From NCBI GenBank assembly GCA_903910795.1, contig CAIWAX010000334.1, forward strand, positions 1 through 35,013: DNA of 35,013 bases, in the 5' to 3' direction. Origin of the DNA: an uncultured Anaerolineae bacterium (GTDB taxonomy: Bacteria > Chloroflexota > Anaerolineae > Anaerolineales > Villigracilaceae). The number at the start of each line of letters is the position of its first letter. Within the stretch, counting starts at the first letter, position 1. The notes below the pieces were generated by a model. The model saw only the letters and a program-made list of their open reading frames with translations. It was not told the origin of the DNA and did no database searches. A program made the translations under genes and the position numbers. Of the stretch, positions 8,860-17,438 are shown piece after piece.

Positions 8860-10275
8860 TTATGGGTAAGTATTTTTTAACCAACCTGTTGGGCCGGTCG
8901 GGTTTACCTGCACGCCATTCACCCAAACTTCAAAATGCAGGTGGGGGCCGGTCACACGCCCGGTGTCGCCAATTTGTCCGATCAATTGCCCTGCTTTAAC
9001 ATGGTCGCCCACATTAACTTCAATTTGTTTCTGGTGCCAATAACCGGTATAGATACCCCAGCCATGGTCGATAATCGTTGCGTTCCCTCGCACGACCAGT
9101 GTGCCTGTGAATACCACCACGCCATCCGCAGCAGCGTAAATGTCAAATGGGTGGAGTGGGGAGCATACACCAAAATCCAGTCCGGCATGGAAATAAACGT
9201 AATCACTGCCATTGAAGGCGCGTCTTTCGCCGAAGCCTGCTTTTTGGCAAAAGGCCGGATCGACAGGTAAGCTAAACATGCCCTGCCATAATTTAGCGGG
9301 TGTGGCTGGCGTGGTGATCGTGGCAACCTGTTTGTCCTCCGGGCCGGTAACCGCCGGGTCGATGGTTTCTGGATCGACTTCAAGCATCACCGAGCGCGGA
9401 TAGTTGCCAGATTGTATGATAATCATCTGCTCGAAACTTTGTGTCGTCCCATCCGGCAGGGTTGCCTGAAGGGAAAGCGGGTAGGCCCCGGGCTCGAGCA
9501 TGGCATGGATCCCTTCCAGGGCGGCATAATCGCCATTGTCCATTTTGAAAAAATGCAGAGGTTTATCAACCAGCGTGCCACCCAGCGTGACACCGGGCTG
9601 GGTGTGAATGATGATTTCAGATGTGCCACCCTGCAGCATTGGAAGCGGTTTGACGGTAACTTTTCCAAAAGCCGAGGGCAGACCGCTCGGCCCGGCATCT
9701 ACGACGCTGCCAGATGGGTTATAGAGGACATCTCCGGGTGTTCCAGCCCAGGTGCCGCTCAATCCATTTGCTTGCGAAACCGCCCAGGGGTCGCTATTCG
9801 CGCTGACAGCCGCTTCCAGCAAGCTCTCTCCCTTTGAGAGAACGATATGGCTTGTAAAAGGAGTGAAGTTCTCTTTTTTGGGCAATACCAGGCTGGTGCC
9901 GGCGTAAATTTCGGATGGGCTGGTAATGTGATTTAATTTTCGTAAAAAATTAATATCAATCTGGTTGCTGCGGCTCAGGCTTATCAGTGTGTCGCCGTAC
10001 CCGGTGACTTGCGTGGTCAAAATGCCTGTGATGCCCTGCAAGCCAGGGATGAGCAACTGGGAACCAGCCGAGATACTGTTGGCATCCGTGATGTTATTGG
10101 CAGCCATTAAATCTGCCAGGATCACGCCGAAACGGCTGGCAATGCTCGATAAACTGTCGCCCGGTTGAATGATATAAACCGGCCCAGAGGGCGGGGTGGC
10201 GGTTTGTGCGAATGCACTGCTGGCGGGTATCAGCAGGCTGAAGATCAGTAAAAAAAGGATGAAGCGTTTAATCAT
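8860..10275 (-). CDS. Secreted LysM-repeat M23-family peptidase
   Basis: Signal peptide MIKRFILFLLIFSLLIPASSAFAQ (start at 10275); LysM YIIQPGDSLSSIASRFGV and YGDTLISLSRSNQID; M23 motifs HAGLDFG and GDTGRVTGPHLHFEVWVNG. Confidence 0.9.
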   Translation of the reverse strand: MIKRFILFLLIFSLLIPASSAFAQTATPPSGPVYIIQPGDSLSSIASRFGVILADLMAANNITDANSISAGSQLLIPGLQGITGILTTQVTGYGDTLISLSRSNQIDINFLRKLNHITSPSEIYAGTSLVLPKKENFTPFTSHIVLSKGESLLEAAVSANSDPWAVSQANGLSGTWAGTPGDVLYNPSGSVVDAGPSGLPSAFGKVTVKPLPMLQGGTSEIIIHTQPGVTLGGTLVDKPLHFFKMDNGDYAALEGIHAMLEPGAYPLSLQATLPDGTTQSFEQMIIIQSGNYPRSVMLEVDPETIDPAVTGPEDKQVATITTPATPAKLWQGMFSLPVDPAFCQKAGFGERRAFNGSDYVYFHAGLDFGVCSPLHPFDIYAAADGVVVFTGTLVVRGNATIIDHGWGIYTGYWHQKQIEVNVGDHVKAGQLIGQIGDTGRVTGPHLHFEVWVNGVQVNPTGPTGWLKNTYP

Positions 10276-10642
10276 TTTTAAAAGAAACCCTATCGCCCGG
10301 CTTGAAATCGCCCAGTCGCCTGGGATGAAATTCAAACACGTAGCGCGCGGGCCGGGAGGAGGCGTAAAAAGGCCGCCAGGCTTTGGCCAGCACAGTATCC
10401 ACTACTTCCATGTCTGAATTTACCCAGGCCACTGCCAGATCGGTCCACACAAACAGCATGTGGATGGAGGTATCAAGGCGGCTGTCCCTTGCTTCAACAA
10501 GCACCAGACCTTCATCATTTTCAAGGCTTTTTCGAAAAGTAAATCCGCGCAATCGTGAAAAAAAAGATTGACACCAGTTTGCGCGGACAGGCTGGGTGGA
10601 TGGGTTGCTGAGATTGTGGACGCGGACTGATTTATTTTTCAT
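10268..10642 (-). CDS. DUF192 family protein
   Basis: From ATG 10642: MKNKSVRVHNLSNP...SRLDTSIHMLFVWTDLAVAWVNSDMEVVDTVLAKAWRPFYASSRPARYVFEFHPRRLGDFKPGDRVSF; DUF192-like pattern. Confidence 0.75.
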   Translation of the reverse strand: MKNKSVRVHNLSNPSTQPVRANWCQSFFSRLRGFTFRKSLENDEGLVLVEARDSRLDTSIHMLFVWTDLAVAWVNSDMEVVDTVLAKAWRPFYASSRPARYVFEFHPRRLGDFKPGDRVSFKND

Positions 10643-10700
10643 ACTGAACTTATGGGTACTTCCCATTATATGGTTGGGGTTGGAACCGTGAAAGGCTGGT

Positions 10701-11093
10701 TTAATCTGGAGTGCGTTTATTGATGACTTTATGGATGCTTTCAACGAGTTCCGAAGGGCTGAAAGGTTTGGCGATGTAATCATCGACCCTGGCAATATGC
10801 AGGCCCAAAACCTTGTCAATGTTTTGGGCCTTGGCTGTGACAATGATCACCGGGATGTTCTTGATTTTATCGTCAGCCTTCATTTGCTGGTATACTTCCC
10901 AACCGCCCATATCAGCCATCATTAGATCAAGTAGTACCAGGTCAGGTAATATTTCGCGGATTTTTCGTAAACCTTCCGCTCCCCCAGGCGCGCCGCTGAC
11001 TTTGAAATTGTTTCTAAGTAAGATTATCTTAAATAACTCAATCATATCCGGGTCATCATCGATACATAAAATATGCTTCGCTTCAACAGGCAT
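10701..11093 (-). CDS. Stand-alone response-regulator receiver protein
   Basis: 130 aa; ILCIDDDPDMIELFK, LVLLDLMMADMGGWEV, PVIIVTAKAQ, DDYIAKPFSPSEL (CheY-like fold with D, T/S and K). Confidence 0.92.
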   Translation of the reverse strand: MPVEAKHILCIDDDPDMIELFKIILLRNNFKVSGAPGGAEGLRKIREILPDLVLLDLMMADMGGWEVYQQMKADDKIKNIPVIIVTAKAQNIDKVLGLHIARVDDYIAKPFSPSELVESIHKVINKRTPD

Positions 11094-11248
11094 GATTGAT
11101 GGCCTTTATACCCTTCACGGTCACAAACCCACCGGGCCATGTTGCGGTTTTTTGCTTAAGTAGAAAATCGCAATTTGTGAGCGGGGGCATTATATACGAG
11201 TATAAACTTGCAAAATAAGTTTACCACAAGAAGCGATACAACCTTATC

Positions 11249-12010
11249 ATGAGAATTACTACCTGGAATGTGAACGGAATTAGGGCCATGTTGGGGAAAG
11301 GCCTTAAACCATGGGTGCTGTCAGAATCTCCGGATGTGCTTTGTCTGCAAGAAATTAAAGCCACCCAGCACCAGTTGACGGATGAACAAAAAGATTTTCC
11401 TGGGTATGAAATCACATGGAACCCGGCTGTGCGGCCAGGGTACAGTGGTGTGGCAACTTTTTGTAAAACTGCTCCGGTGCAAGTAATTTCTGGCATCGGA
11501 GATGAACGTTTTGATGTGGAGGGTCGGGTTATCTGCACGCAATTCCCGAACTTCTCCTTATTTAATATTTATTTCCCAAATGGGCAGCGAGGTCAGGAAC
11601 GCCTGAGCTACAAGCTGGAGTTTTATGCTCGTCTTCTGGATGTGTGTGACCAATTGTTGCAACGCGGCGAAAATGTAATCCTGACGGGTGATTTCAATAC
11701 TGCCCACAAACCAATTGATTTGCGCAATCCGAATGAAAATATAAATAACTCCGGTTTTATGCCTGAAGAGCGAGCCTGGGTGGATCGGTATTTGGAACAT
11801 GGATTTGTGGATGTTTATCGCTGGTTGTATCCCGAGCGTGTCCAATACACCTGGTGGGCATACAGGTTAAATGCAAGGCAAAGAAATATCGGCTGGAGGA
11901 TAGATTATTTTCTTGTTTCCGAAAAGTTGCTGCCGCGTGTCAAAGATGTGATCATTCAAGATGAAGTAACGGGTTCGGATCATTGTCCAGTGTCATTGTT
12001 GATCGAGTGA
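11249..12010 (+). CDS. xth: Exodeoxyribonuclease III / AP endonuclease
   Basis: 253 aa; MRITTWNVNGIRA, DVLCLQEIKA, LTGDFNTAHKPIDL, IGWRIDYFLVS, GSDHCPVSLLI. Confidence 0.95.
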   Translation: MRITTWNVNGIRAMLGKGLKPWVLSESPDVLCLQEIKATQHQLTDEQKDFPGYEITWNPAVRPGYSGVATFCKTAPVQVISGIGDERFDVEGRVICTQFPNFSLFNIYFPNGQRGQERLSYKLEFYARLLDVCDQLLQRGENVILTGDFNTAHKPIDLRNPNENINNSGFMPEERAWVDRYLEHGFVDVYRWLYPERVQYTWWAYRLNARQRNIGWRIDYFLVSEKLLPRVKDVIIQDEVTGSDHCPVSLLIE

Positions 12011-12025
12011 CCCAAAAAGTCATTG

Positions 12026-12044
12026 ATTTTGACCAATTTTGACC
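12026..12044 (+). repeat. Direct repeat ATTTTGACC x2 (period 10) upstream of ftsH
   Basis: ATTTTGACC at 12026-12034 and 12036-12044, immediately before TATATT (12049-12054). Confidence 0.6.
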
Positions 12045-12101
12045 GGATTATATTAGAGAATCATATAAATTATTTTTCAGAGGAAACATAACAGCAACTG
12101 G

Positions 12102-14012
12102 TTGGTTTATAATCAGCGTCGCCTTAAGAGGAGGCCTTTTGTGAACAATTCTCGAAATCAGTCTTTAATTATATACGCGCTTCTGTTCATCGCGATTGTC
12201 GCGATGGTGTTTTTTCAAATCAAACAGCAGCCAAGCACAGACAACACACTCTCGATCAACCAGGTTGCTGCTGATATTCAAGCGGGCAAAGTCACGCGCA
12301 TTATCGTTGCTTCTGATAATAGTTTACGGATTATTTATCCAGGCGGCGCTCAAGGTGACATTGAAAAAACAGCCACCAAGGAAGATGGCGTTTCCCTGGT
12401 ACAGCAGTTGATCCAATTAGGTGTGACACCTGCGCAGTTGACCCCAGACAAGATCAAGGTCGAAATTCAACCGCCGAGCTCATGGTTGTCGATCCTTAGT
12501 GTTGTAGGTTATGTCTTACCTTTTATCCTGATGTTTGGCTTGTTCTGGTGGATTTTTCGACAGGCTCAGGGATCAAACAACCAGGCCATGTCGTTCGGAA
12601 AAAGCCGGGCGCGCATGTTCAGTGGTGAACACCCCACTGTTACTTTTGATGATGTTGCCGGGGCCGACGAGTCAAAGGAAGAACTCAAAGAAGTGGTTGA
12701 GTTCCTTAAAGAGCCAGAAAAATTCATTCAGTTGGGTGCGCGTATTCCTAAGGGTGTTCTTTTGGTGGGACCTCCCGGAACAGGCAAAACGCTGCTGGCC
12801 AAAGCCGTATCTGGTGAAGCCGGCGTCCCCTTCTTTTCAATTTCAGGTTCTGAATTTGTTGAAATGTTTGTGGGTGTAGGCGCCAGCCGGGTACGCGATT
12901 TGTTTGATCAAGCCAAGCGGCATTCACCCTGCATTATTTTCGTGGATGAAATTGATGCGGTTGGCCGCCAACGCGGTGCCGGCCTGGGTGGTTCGCACGA
13001 TGAGCGTGAGCAAACCCTCAACCAGATGCTTGTTGAAATGGATGGCTTTGACACGGATACGAATGTGATCGTGATGGCTGCCACCAACCGCCCCGATATC
13101 CTTGATCCAGCGCTGATGCGCCCCGGCCGTTTTGACCGCCGTGTCACCCTCGATCGTCCGGATATGCGCGGTCGTGAGGCAATTTTGAAAGTTCACGCCA
13201 AGGGCAAGCCACTTGAACCCGCCCTCGATCTTGGCTCGGTTGCCCGTGGTACCCCCGGTTTTGTTGGGGCTGATTTAGAGAACCTGGTAAATGAAGCTGC
13301 CATCCTGGCTGCCCGCCGCAACAAAAAGAGTATTGGTCAATCCGAAATGGAAGAAGCCATTGAGCGGGTTGTGATGGGCCCGGAACGCAAATCCCGCCTG
13401 ATCAGTGCCGAGGAAAAGCGTATTATTGCATATCATGAAGCTGGTCACGCCGTGGTCGGCAACGCCATCGCCGAAGCCGATCCGGTTCAAAAGGTGACGA
13501 TTGTTGGACGCGGACAGGCAGGTGGTGTAACCTGGTTCCGGCCCGAGGAAGATCGTGTGCTGATGTCTCGCAAGAAGTTCCTCGCCAATCTCACTTATGC
13601 CCTGGGCGGGCGCGCTGCCGAAGCGGAAGTTTTTGATGATATTACTTCCGGCGCATCCAATGATATTGAACAGGTGACACGCATTGCGCGTTTGATGGTG
13701 ACACGCCTGGGTATGAGCAGTAAACTCGGAAATATGGTTTATGGACAAAAGGAAGAGCTGATCTTCCTGGGCCGCGAAATTTCAGAACAACGTGATTATT
13801 CCGAAGCGATTGCCCAACAGATTGACTCTGAAGTTCGCAAGCTGGTTGATGAAGCCTACCTGCAGGCGCAGTCCATCCTCAAGAAATATCGCAAAGAGCT
13901 GGATGATGTCGCCAATCTGCTGCTGGATAAGGAAACGATCACGCGCGAAGAGTTTGAAAAAGTCTTCCCGCCTCCATTCCCCAAGGTGAGCGGAACTCCG
14001 CAAACTGCTTAG
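12102..14012 (+). CDS. ftsH: ATP-dependent zinc metalloprotease FtsH
   Basis: 636 aa; TM N-terminus, [34 protein letters not shown] motifs, [15 protein letters not shown] (HExxH). The true start may be GTG at 12141 ([15 protein letters not shown]). Confidence 0.96.
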   Translation: MVYNQRRLKRRPFVNNSRNQSLIIYALLFIAIVAMVFFQIKQQPSTDNTLSINQVAADIQAGKVTRIIVASDNSLRIIYPGGAQGDIEKTATKEDGVSLVQQLIQLGVTPAQLTPDKIKVEIQPPSSWLSILSVVGYVLPFILMFGLFWWIFRQAQGSNNQAMSFGKSRARMFSGEHPTVTFDDVAGADESKEELKEVVEFLKEPEKFIQLGARIPKGVLLVGPPGTGKTLLAKAVSGEAGVPFFSISGSEFVEMFVGVGASRVRDLFDQAKRHSPCIIFVDEIDAVGRQRGAGLGGSHDEREQTLNQMLVEMDGFDTDTNVIVMAATNRPDILDPALMRPGRFDRRVTLDRPDMRGREAILKVHAKGKPLEPALDLGSVARGTPGFVGADLENLVNEAAILAARRNKKSIGQSEMEEAIERVVMGPERKSRLISAEEKRIIAYHEAGHAVVGNAIAEADPVQKVTIVGRGQAGGVTWFRPEEDRVLMSRKKFLANLTYALGGRAAEAEVFDDITSGASNDIEQVTRIARLMVTRLGMSSKLGNMVYGQKEELIFLGREISEQRDYSEAIAQQIDSEVRKLVDEAYLQAQSILKKYRKELDDVANLLLDKETITREEFEKVFPPPFPKVSGTPQTA

Positions 14013-14014
14013 AA

Positions 14015-14056
14015 GCAATAAAAAATCCTCTCGATCTCGAGAGGATTTTTTATTGC
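14015..14056. terminator. Bidirectional intrinsic terminator between convergent ftsH and the acyl-CoA ligase
   Basis: Perfect 20-bp inverted repeat GCAATAAAAAATCCTCTCGA-tc-TCGAGAGGATTTTTTATTGC. Confidence 0.92.
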
Positions 14057-14089
14057 CAAAGGGTTATTTTTTGTGAGCCGGTATGCCTG

Positions 14090-15796
14090 TTATTTGGGGG
14101 TTTCCCTGTGCTGTCGTACCAATTCACGGCGCAGTATCTTTCCGACAGTGGTTTTGGGCAACTCGGAGCGGAATTCAATGTGTGTGGGCACTTTATAGGC
14201 TGCCAACTTTTGTTTGCAAAAAGTCCTGATCTCATCCACCGTGGCTGTTTCGCCAGTTCTTAGAACAATCCAGGCTTTGACTGTTTCGCCTCGATACGGG
14301 TCAGGGATGCCAGCTACGCCGACTTCCAGTACCTTGGGGTACGAAATAATAACTTCCTCTACCTCGCGCGGCCAGACCTGATATCCGCCTGGTTTAATCA
14401 GTTCCTTTTTTCGATCCACGATATAAAAATAGCCATCTTCATCCATTCGGGCAATGTCACCGGTAAACAGCCAGGTTCCGCCACCATCGCCCATGTCGCG
14501 CAGCGTATTGGCGGTTTCGGTGGGCATATTGTGATAGCCCTTCATCACTTGCGGCCCGCGGATGACCAGTTCACCGATTTCTCCCATTTCCAACTCGGTA
14601 ACACCGTCATCCAGGCTGATGATCTTACTTTCTACATCTGGAAGCGGCATGCCGATCGAGCCGGTTTTGTTAATACCCAGCAGCGGGTTGCAGTGTGTGG
14701 CGGTTGGCGCTTCCGACAAGCCAAAGCCTTCAAACACGATCCCGCCGGTCAGGTTTTCAAACTTTTCTTTTGTTTCACGCATCAATGGCGCGGAGCCAGA
14801 AATACAAGCCTTAATGGAGCGTAGGTGGTATTTTCCCGCCGCGACATCTGGGTGATTATTGATTGCGTTGTAAAGGGTGGGTACGCCCGGAAAAACGGTG
14901 GGATGATATTTGTGGATATTTTCCAGAACATCTTGAATATCCCTGGCGTTGGGAATCATCACCATGGTTGCACCGCCAGCCAGGGCAAAATTCATCCCGG
15001 CCACCATGCCGTACACGTGGAACAGCGGGATGGCCATCAGTACGATTTCCTGCCCATCCTTCAGGTTCGTAAACCAATTCTTTATCTGCATCGTATTGGC
15101 AACCACGTTTCGGTGCATGGCAACAGCGGCTTTTGAGATGCCGGTTGTGCCGCCTGAATATTGGAATAACGCAGTATCATCCGGGGTAATGTTCAGCCTG
15201 GGGCGCTCTGAATTTGAATATTTTGCGATCAAATCCTTCATCCAAAAGTCCCCGGCTTGCAGGCCGCCTTCGATCCTGAAGCCGCCTTTTTTTTCTTTTG
15301 CCAGGGTAAAAAGAATTTTCAAAACCGGCGGGAGAGTTTCTTTGATGTTTGTGACGATCAGGGTTTTTAGGTGAGTCTTGGGTTGCGCCGCTTTGATTGT
15401 CTTGTAGAAATTTGACATGACAAACATCACTTCGATGCCGGCATCGTTGACCTGGTATTCGATTTCTGTGGATGTATAGAGCGGATTTGTGGCAACAACC
15501 ACGCCTCCAGCTTTCAGAATGCCGAAACAGGCCATCACAAACTGAGGTGTATTGGGCATGAAGATACCCACCCTGTCTCCTTTTTTGACACCCAGGGCTG
15601 AAAGGGCTGCGGCAACCTTATCCGTGAGCGTGTTCATTTCTTGATAGGTGATGGTGGCGCCTTTAAACAAGGTGCAGGCCCGGTCTGGATATTTTGCGGC
15701 AGAATCTTCTAAGAAACTAAAAAGCGGTCGCCCAGGGTATTCGATATGTTCTGGAACCCCCGGATCGTAATGTGAAAACCATGGTTTTGGTGTCAT
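14090..15796 (-). CDS. fadD: Long-chain fatty-acid-CoA ligase (AMP-binding family)
   Basis: 568 aa; LFQYSGGTTGISKAAVAMHRN, EGFGLSEAPTATHCNP, GWLFTGDIARMDEDGYFYIVDRKKELIKPGGYQVWPREVEEV-like region, PKTTVGKILRREL. Confidence 0.92.
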   Translation of the reverse strand: MTPKPWFSHYDPGVPEHIEYPGRPLFSFLEDSAAKYPDRACTLFKGATITYQEMNTLTDKVAAALSALGVKKGDRVGIFMPNTPQFVMACFGILKAGGVVVATNPLYTSTEIEYQVNDAGIEVMFVMSNFYKTIKAAQPKTHLKTLIVTNIKETLPPVLKILFTLAKEKKGGFRIEGGLQAGDFWMKDLIAKYSNSERPRLNITPDDTALFQYSGGTTGISKAAVAMHRNVVANTMQIKNWFTNLKDGQEIVLMAIPLFHVYGMVAGMNFALAGGATMVMIPNARDIQDVLENIHKYHPTVFPGVPTLYNAINNHPDVAAGKYHLRSIKACISGSAPLMRETKEKFENLTGGIVFEGFGLSEAPTATHCNPLLGINKTGSIGMPLPDVESKIISLDDGVTELEMGEIGELVIRGPQVMKGYHNMPTETANTLRDMGDGGGTWLFTGDIARMDEDGYFYIVDRKKELIKPGGYQVWPREVEEVIISYPKVLEVGVAGIPDPYRGETVKAWIVLRTGETATVDEIRTFCKQKLAAYKVPTHIEFRSELPKTTVGKILRRELVRQHRETPK

Positions 15797-15839
15797 TCAA
15801 AGATCCTTCTTTCGTTATGTGAAATAATGCACTATTTAC

Positions 15840-15867
15840 AGTATAGAAGGAAATTGATTATTGTCAA
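15840..15867 (-). promoter_or_regulatory. Sigma70-type promoter for the acyl-CoA ligase
   Basis: Minus strand TTGACA-N16-TATACT (AGTATA 15840-15845, TGTCAA 15862-15867 on plus). Confidence 0.6.
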
Positions 15868-15881
15868 TTCCGGGAAAATTT

Positions 15882-16835
15882 TCACAATTGACCTTTCCAA
15901 TCAATATTTTCCAGCCTGGATTGGATGTACTTCCCGGCAGTCAGGTCAGTCCCGGCAGTCATCATAAACCATTTTATTTGTGGATCATTTTCTCTGAACC
16001 AGTTTGCCTGTCTTCTGACATAAATTCGGGTGGAGCGCTTGATAAGCGTTTTGGCTTCATCGAGCGTGATCCTGCCAAGTAAGACGCCAATTGCTTCCCG
16101 ATAACCAATTGCTGATAAGCTTGGCAGCTCGGGCGAATAGCCCAGTGATAATAATTTCTGAACTTCCTCCAGCAGCCCATTCTGAAACATGAACTCAATG
16201 CGCTGATCGATCCGTTCGTACAACTCAGGGCGTGGGCGGATCAGGCCAATATTGATCTGCTGATAGTTTGAACTTGTTGCGGTTCTTTGGGCTGAAAATA
16301 ACCTGCCCGTGGAAAAAATGACCTCCAGGGCCCGGATGGTTCGCCGTACATTGCGCGCATCGATATTGTCCGCTGCCACAGGATCGATGATTTGTAATCT
16401 GGCATGCAACCAGAATACTGAATTTTGGGCTGCCAATGCTTCCAACACAGCGCGCAAGCGCGGATCAGGTTGAACTTCAGGCGGGGTCCAACCTTCAGTC
16501 ACTGCACGTATGTATTGACCTGTGCCACCAACCAGGAAGGGCAGTTTGCGCCTGCTCAGGATTTCGGCGATGATCTCGTTGGCTTTTTGTTGAAATAATG
16601 CCAGCGACCAGGTTTCATCCGGGTTGGCAACGTCAATCAGGTGATGAGGAACGCGCGCCCTTTCGCTGGCGGTTGGTTTGGCTGTGCCGATATCCAATCC
16701 CCGGTAAAACAGACGTGAATCAGCCGATACGATCTCGCCATTGAACTTTTCAGCCAATTGGATGGATAATTCAGTTTTGCCGACAGCCGTTGGCCCGATG
16801 ATGACAACCAGAGGGGGCAGGTTAGCTGGTAACAT
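15882..16835 (-). CDS. miaA: tRNA dimethylallyltransferase
   Basis: From MLPANLPPLVVIIGPTAVGKTELSIQLAEKFNGEIVSADSRLFYRGLDIGTAKPT...VPHHLIDV...GGTGQYIRAVTEGW; MiaA signatures. The listed upstream part (to 16958) is probably not translated. Confidence 0.94.
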   Translation of the reverse strand: MLPANLPPLVVIIGPTAVGKTELSIQLAEKFNGEIVSADSRLFYRGLDIGTAKPTASERARVPHHLIDVANPDETWSLALFQQKANEIIAEILSRRKLPFLVGGTGQYIRAVTEGWTPPEVQPDPRLRAVLEALAAQNSVFWLHARLQIIDPVAADNIDARNVRRTIRALEVIFSTGRLFSAQRTATSSNYQQINIGLIRPRPELYERIDQRIEFMFQNGLLEEVQKLLSLGYSPELPSLSAIGYREAIGVLLGRITLDEAKTLIKRSTRIYVRRQANWFRENDPQIKWFMMTAGTDLTAGKYIQSRLENIDWKGQL

Positions 16836-17175
16836 TTTCAAAATGCTCGATGTGTGTGCCTGCATCCTGCGTACGCTCCACAGCGATGGCATCGCATTGC
16901 CAGGTGCCAATCGCATGTCTGGCGGCATAATATTCGGCGCTGGCTCGCATGTGACCAAGTTTCCGGTATGTCAGTGCCTCCTCGGGGTATCCAAACGAGC
17001 GGGATGTGCGTGTTTTAACTTCCACAAATACGATTAGATCTTCAATGGATGCGATAATATCGATTTCTCCATAAGGCGTCCGAACGTTATTTTCAAGAAT
17101 AATAAAGCCTTTGCCACGCAAATATTCTTCCGCAGCCTTTTCTCCCCACTTACCAATTGCCTGATTGTGATTCAT
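16822..17175 (-). CDS. YraN / UPF0102 family endonuclease-like protein
   Basis: MNHNQAIGKWGEKAAEEYLRGKGFIILENNVRTPYGEIDIIASIEDLIVFVEVKTRTSRSFGYPEEALT: UPF0102 core (GEIDII...VEVK). Confidence 0.92.
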   Translation of the reverse strand: MNHNQAIGKWGEKAAEEYLRGKGFIILENNVRTPYGEIDIIASIEDLIVFVEVKTRTSRSFGYPEEALTYRKLGHMRASAEYYAARHAIGTWQCDAIAVERTQDAGTHIEHFENVTS

Positions 17176-17280
17176 AGCGCGGCGTCCGATCAAGTGTGAT
17201 TTTTATTGAACCAATGATGAGAAGAAAAAATACAACGAGGCCTAATTTTTTGCTTCTGATGTTTTTTGTGGTTTGCTGCG

Positions 17281-17346
17281 AAACCGTCCACGAATTCACG
17301 AATTGGACAGCACACCGTATTCGTGGTACTTATTCGTGGACGGTTT
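17281..17346. repeat. Nested intergenic inverted repeat
   Basis: Perfect 15-bp arms AAACCGTCCACGAAT (17281-17295)/ATTCGTGGACGGTTT (17332-17346) enclosing a second 7-bp inverted pair CACGAAT (17297-17303)/ATTCGTG (17319-17325); no flanking U-tract. Confidence 0.85.
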
Positions 17347-17438
17347 GAAAAAAACAGCTTGACCACAAATTCCATTCGAACCAGTAATTTTTTGGAACCG
17401 CTCTAAAAATGAGCGAACCGTGAGCTGAATGTAGAACT

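Noticed and set aside
13275-13748. 157-aa minus-strand ORF within ftsH
   Set aside because: Antisense to FtsH protease domain; no independent evidence.
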